Shown here piece by piece: positions 42,142-43,165 of a DNA stretch of 43,165 bases (its first letter is position 1; each line of letters starts with the position of its first letter). The stretch comes from an archaeon. GTDB taxonomy: Archaea > Thermoproteota > Thermoprotei_A > Marsarchaeales > Marsarchaeaceae. The notes under the pieces are model-generated. The model was not told the origin of the DNA, ran no database searches, and saw only the letters and a list, made by a program, of their open reading frames with translations. The stretch spans positions 1-43,165 of the forward strand of contig JAJYZJ010000011.1 of NCBI GenBank assembly GCA_021800035.1. Reading direction: 5' to 3'. The translations under genes and the position numbers were made by a program.

Positions 42142-43053
42142 GTGACTGAACCCAGCGCGGCGCCGAGAGTTCTCGCACTTCCAGATGTATTTCTGGATCA
42201 TTTTGTCTATCTTGGGAAAGACGAATTGGAATCCCTTATCAATCTATTAAAAGGGAAAGAAGGGAGGGCGCGTCTCCGACAGGAGCTGGGTTTAGGAGGA
42301 AATGCCTGCAATTTCGCGCTTCACCTTTCCAAACTTGGTGTTAACACAGTGTTGGTTGCAAAGGTCTCCGAGCTTGTATTTGGCGAGCTTGTAAGGAGGG
42401 CGCAAAGGCTTCCGCTTGATTTATCGTACATCGAAAAATCTGGCAATCAGTCTCTTACTGTTGCTTTTGAGCTGGCAGATGGCTCCAACAGCTCAAGCAT
42501 AAATCTGAATCATCCTGGTAACCTGCTTGATTTCGGTCCCGAAGACGTTCCGCCAGCCGCGCTCAATGGTCACTATGATGCAATAGGAGTATTCAACTGG
42601 GCCAATAATCGGAGAAGCCTCGAGCTTTGTAGGAGGGTGTTTAAGGGTCGGAGGACAATTAAGCTGGTCGACCTTGGCACCCCGGCGCTGAGGAGGGACG
42701 ATGTGCATGAAATTAGGGAAGTATGTAGGGTTGCGGACATTCTTTCAGCGAATGAAGTTGAGACCATCTTCCTAGCACACGCACTGGATTTGACATCCAA
42801 GCCTGAGGTTGAGCACTGCGCAAAGGCAATCGCAGGATTGGGCGTCACGGTTGCTCTGCGTGCTAAGAATTACACTGCTGAAGTAGACGGGAATGGTTGG
42901 GTGGAGGTATCCTTCAAGAGGCGCAGGGTAAGGAAGTCAACAGGCGCTGGCGACGCTTGGAACGCCGCCTATATTTGTGCGAAGGTTCGGGGAGCCTCGG
43001 CAAAAGAGAGTCTGGTGTTCGCGAATGATTACGCTGCTTCTTCTTTGAGCTGA
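42142..43053 (+). CDS. PfkB-family sugar kinase
   Basis: A 303-aa ribokinase-superfamily kinase. Marks: the LGGNACNFALHLSKLGVN segment near residue 52 (the family GG..N.A..L..LG) and the ATP/anion-hole motif STGAGDAWNAAYI near 270, with the catalytic Asp in GAGD. The first strand is VLALPDVFLDHF. It phosphorylates a sugar or nucleoside on a hydroxyl; no substrate-specific residues can be named. GTG 42142 is preferred over GTG 42118 because of the TATA-like box. The C-terminus ends soon after the last helix; full length. Confidence 0.85.
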   Translation: MTEPSAAPRVLALPDVFLDHFVYLGKDELESLINLLKGKEGRARLRQELGLGGNACNFALHLSKLGVNTVLVAKVSELVFGELVRRAQRLPLDLSYIEKSGNQSLTVAFELADGSNSSSINLNHPGNLLDFGPEDVPPAALNGHYDAIGVFNWANNRRSLELCRRVFKGRRTIKLVDLGTPALRRDDVHEIREVCRVADILSANEVETIFLAHALDLTSKPEVEHCAKAIAGLGVTVALRAKNYTAEVDGNGWVEVSFKRRRVRKSTGAGDAWNAAYICAKVRGASAKESLVFANDYAASSLS

Positions 43054-43104
43054 TTGTTCGCGGGCTCTTCTCACGGTAGCGCGTTGCCATTCCAGGCCTG
43101 CAAA

Positions 43105-43165
43105 TTACTGTAGGAAGCCCATCAGTTCAACCGTGATTGTCTGTCCACAAATAGCGAGTGCCGAT
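43105..43165 (-). CDS. Possible 3' end of a minus-strand gene
   Basis: A minus-strand frame enters from the window edge and ends at TAA (43105-43107) with 19 codons reading ALAICGQTITVELMGFLQ at its end. The composition is protein-like but too short to assign. Confidence 0.25.
   Translation of the reverse strand, partial: SALAICGQTITVELMGFLQ

Noticed and set aside
4-43165. CRISPR arrays, rRNA and tRNA genes
   Set aside because: No spaced direct repeats were seen. A few GTTCAA or GTTCGA strings (for example near 920, 10330 and 35740) lack matching acceptor and anticodon stems.

Overview
The window reads as a stretch of archaeal chromosome, most likely from the Nitrososphaeria/Thaumarchaeota side of Thermoproteota. 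The case rests on gene content: Cdc48, a NurA-HerA pair, deoxyhypusine synthase, Dph6, archaeal TyrRS and IleRS, pyruvoyl-dependent arginine decarboxylase, archaeal-type phosphoglycerate kinase, Lrp/AsnC regulators, a DUF4443-like protein and a beta-RFAP (methanopterin pathway) synthase. Several genes start with GTG or TTG, and many have an A/T-rich TATA-like box 24-35 nt before the start codon with no Shine-Dalgarno, as in leaderless archaeal transcripts. No rRNA, tRNA, CRISPR array or intact insertion sequence was seen. The taxonomic call is inference.

Layout. 1-9.6 kb is housekeeping: the 3' end of trm1, a Nudix hydrolase, an AIR-synthase-related protein, RFAP synthase with Cdc48 on the minus strand, inositol-phosphate synthase, a Thr-type asparaginase, a family-5 uracil-DNA glycosylase, and a TauE/SafE permease with a DUF1634 partner. 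10.0-14.4 kb is a gene-poor accessory island. It holds a decayed tyrosine recombinase, two small membrane proteins that carry a zinc ribbon at opposite ends, a possible third zinc-ribbon remnant, a secreted protein of unknown function, and several inverted repeats. 14.4-21.1 kb returns to metabolism: a methyltransferase, Dph6, an SAH/MTA deaminase, a sugar phosphomutase with a nucleotidyltransferase, and phosphoglycerate kinase.

21.3-25.1 kb is a compact plus-strand cluster: a long NurA-like nuclease, an overlapping HerA ATPase, and 10 nt later an unrecognised 119-aa protein with a duplicated four-cysteine module. This third gene is the best candidate here for an undescribed component, possibly a metal-binding partner of the DNA end-processing machine. 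Two Lrp/AsnC genes follow. 26.4-32.9 kb is a minus-strand block: a bifunctional nuclease-type protein, deoxyhypusine synthase, gatC, gatA, a fused NAD(P)HX epimerase/dehydratase, and gatB, with overlapping reading frames around the repair gene.

33.0-43.1 kb holds a nucleoside phosphorylase, arginine decarboxylase, tyrS, a small membrane protein, a 44-aa zinc ribbon, a PD-(D/E)XK nuclease-like protein, a DUF4443-like protein paired with ileS, a heme A synthase-like membrane protein and a PfkB sugar kinase. Taken together the window supports tRNA charging and modification, translation-factor modification (hypusine, diphthamide), sugar and inositol phosphate metabolism, and DNA repair. All assignments come from reading motifs; no database search was run.
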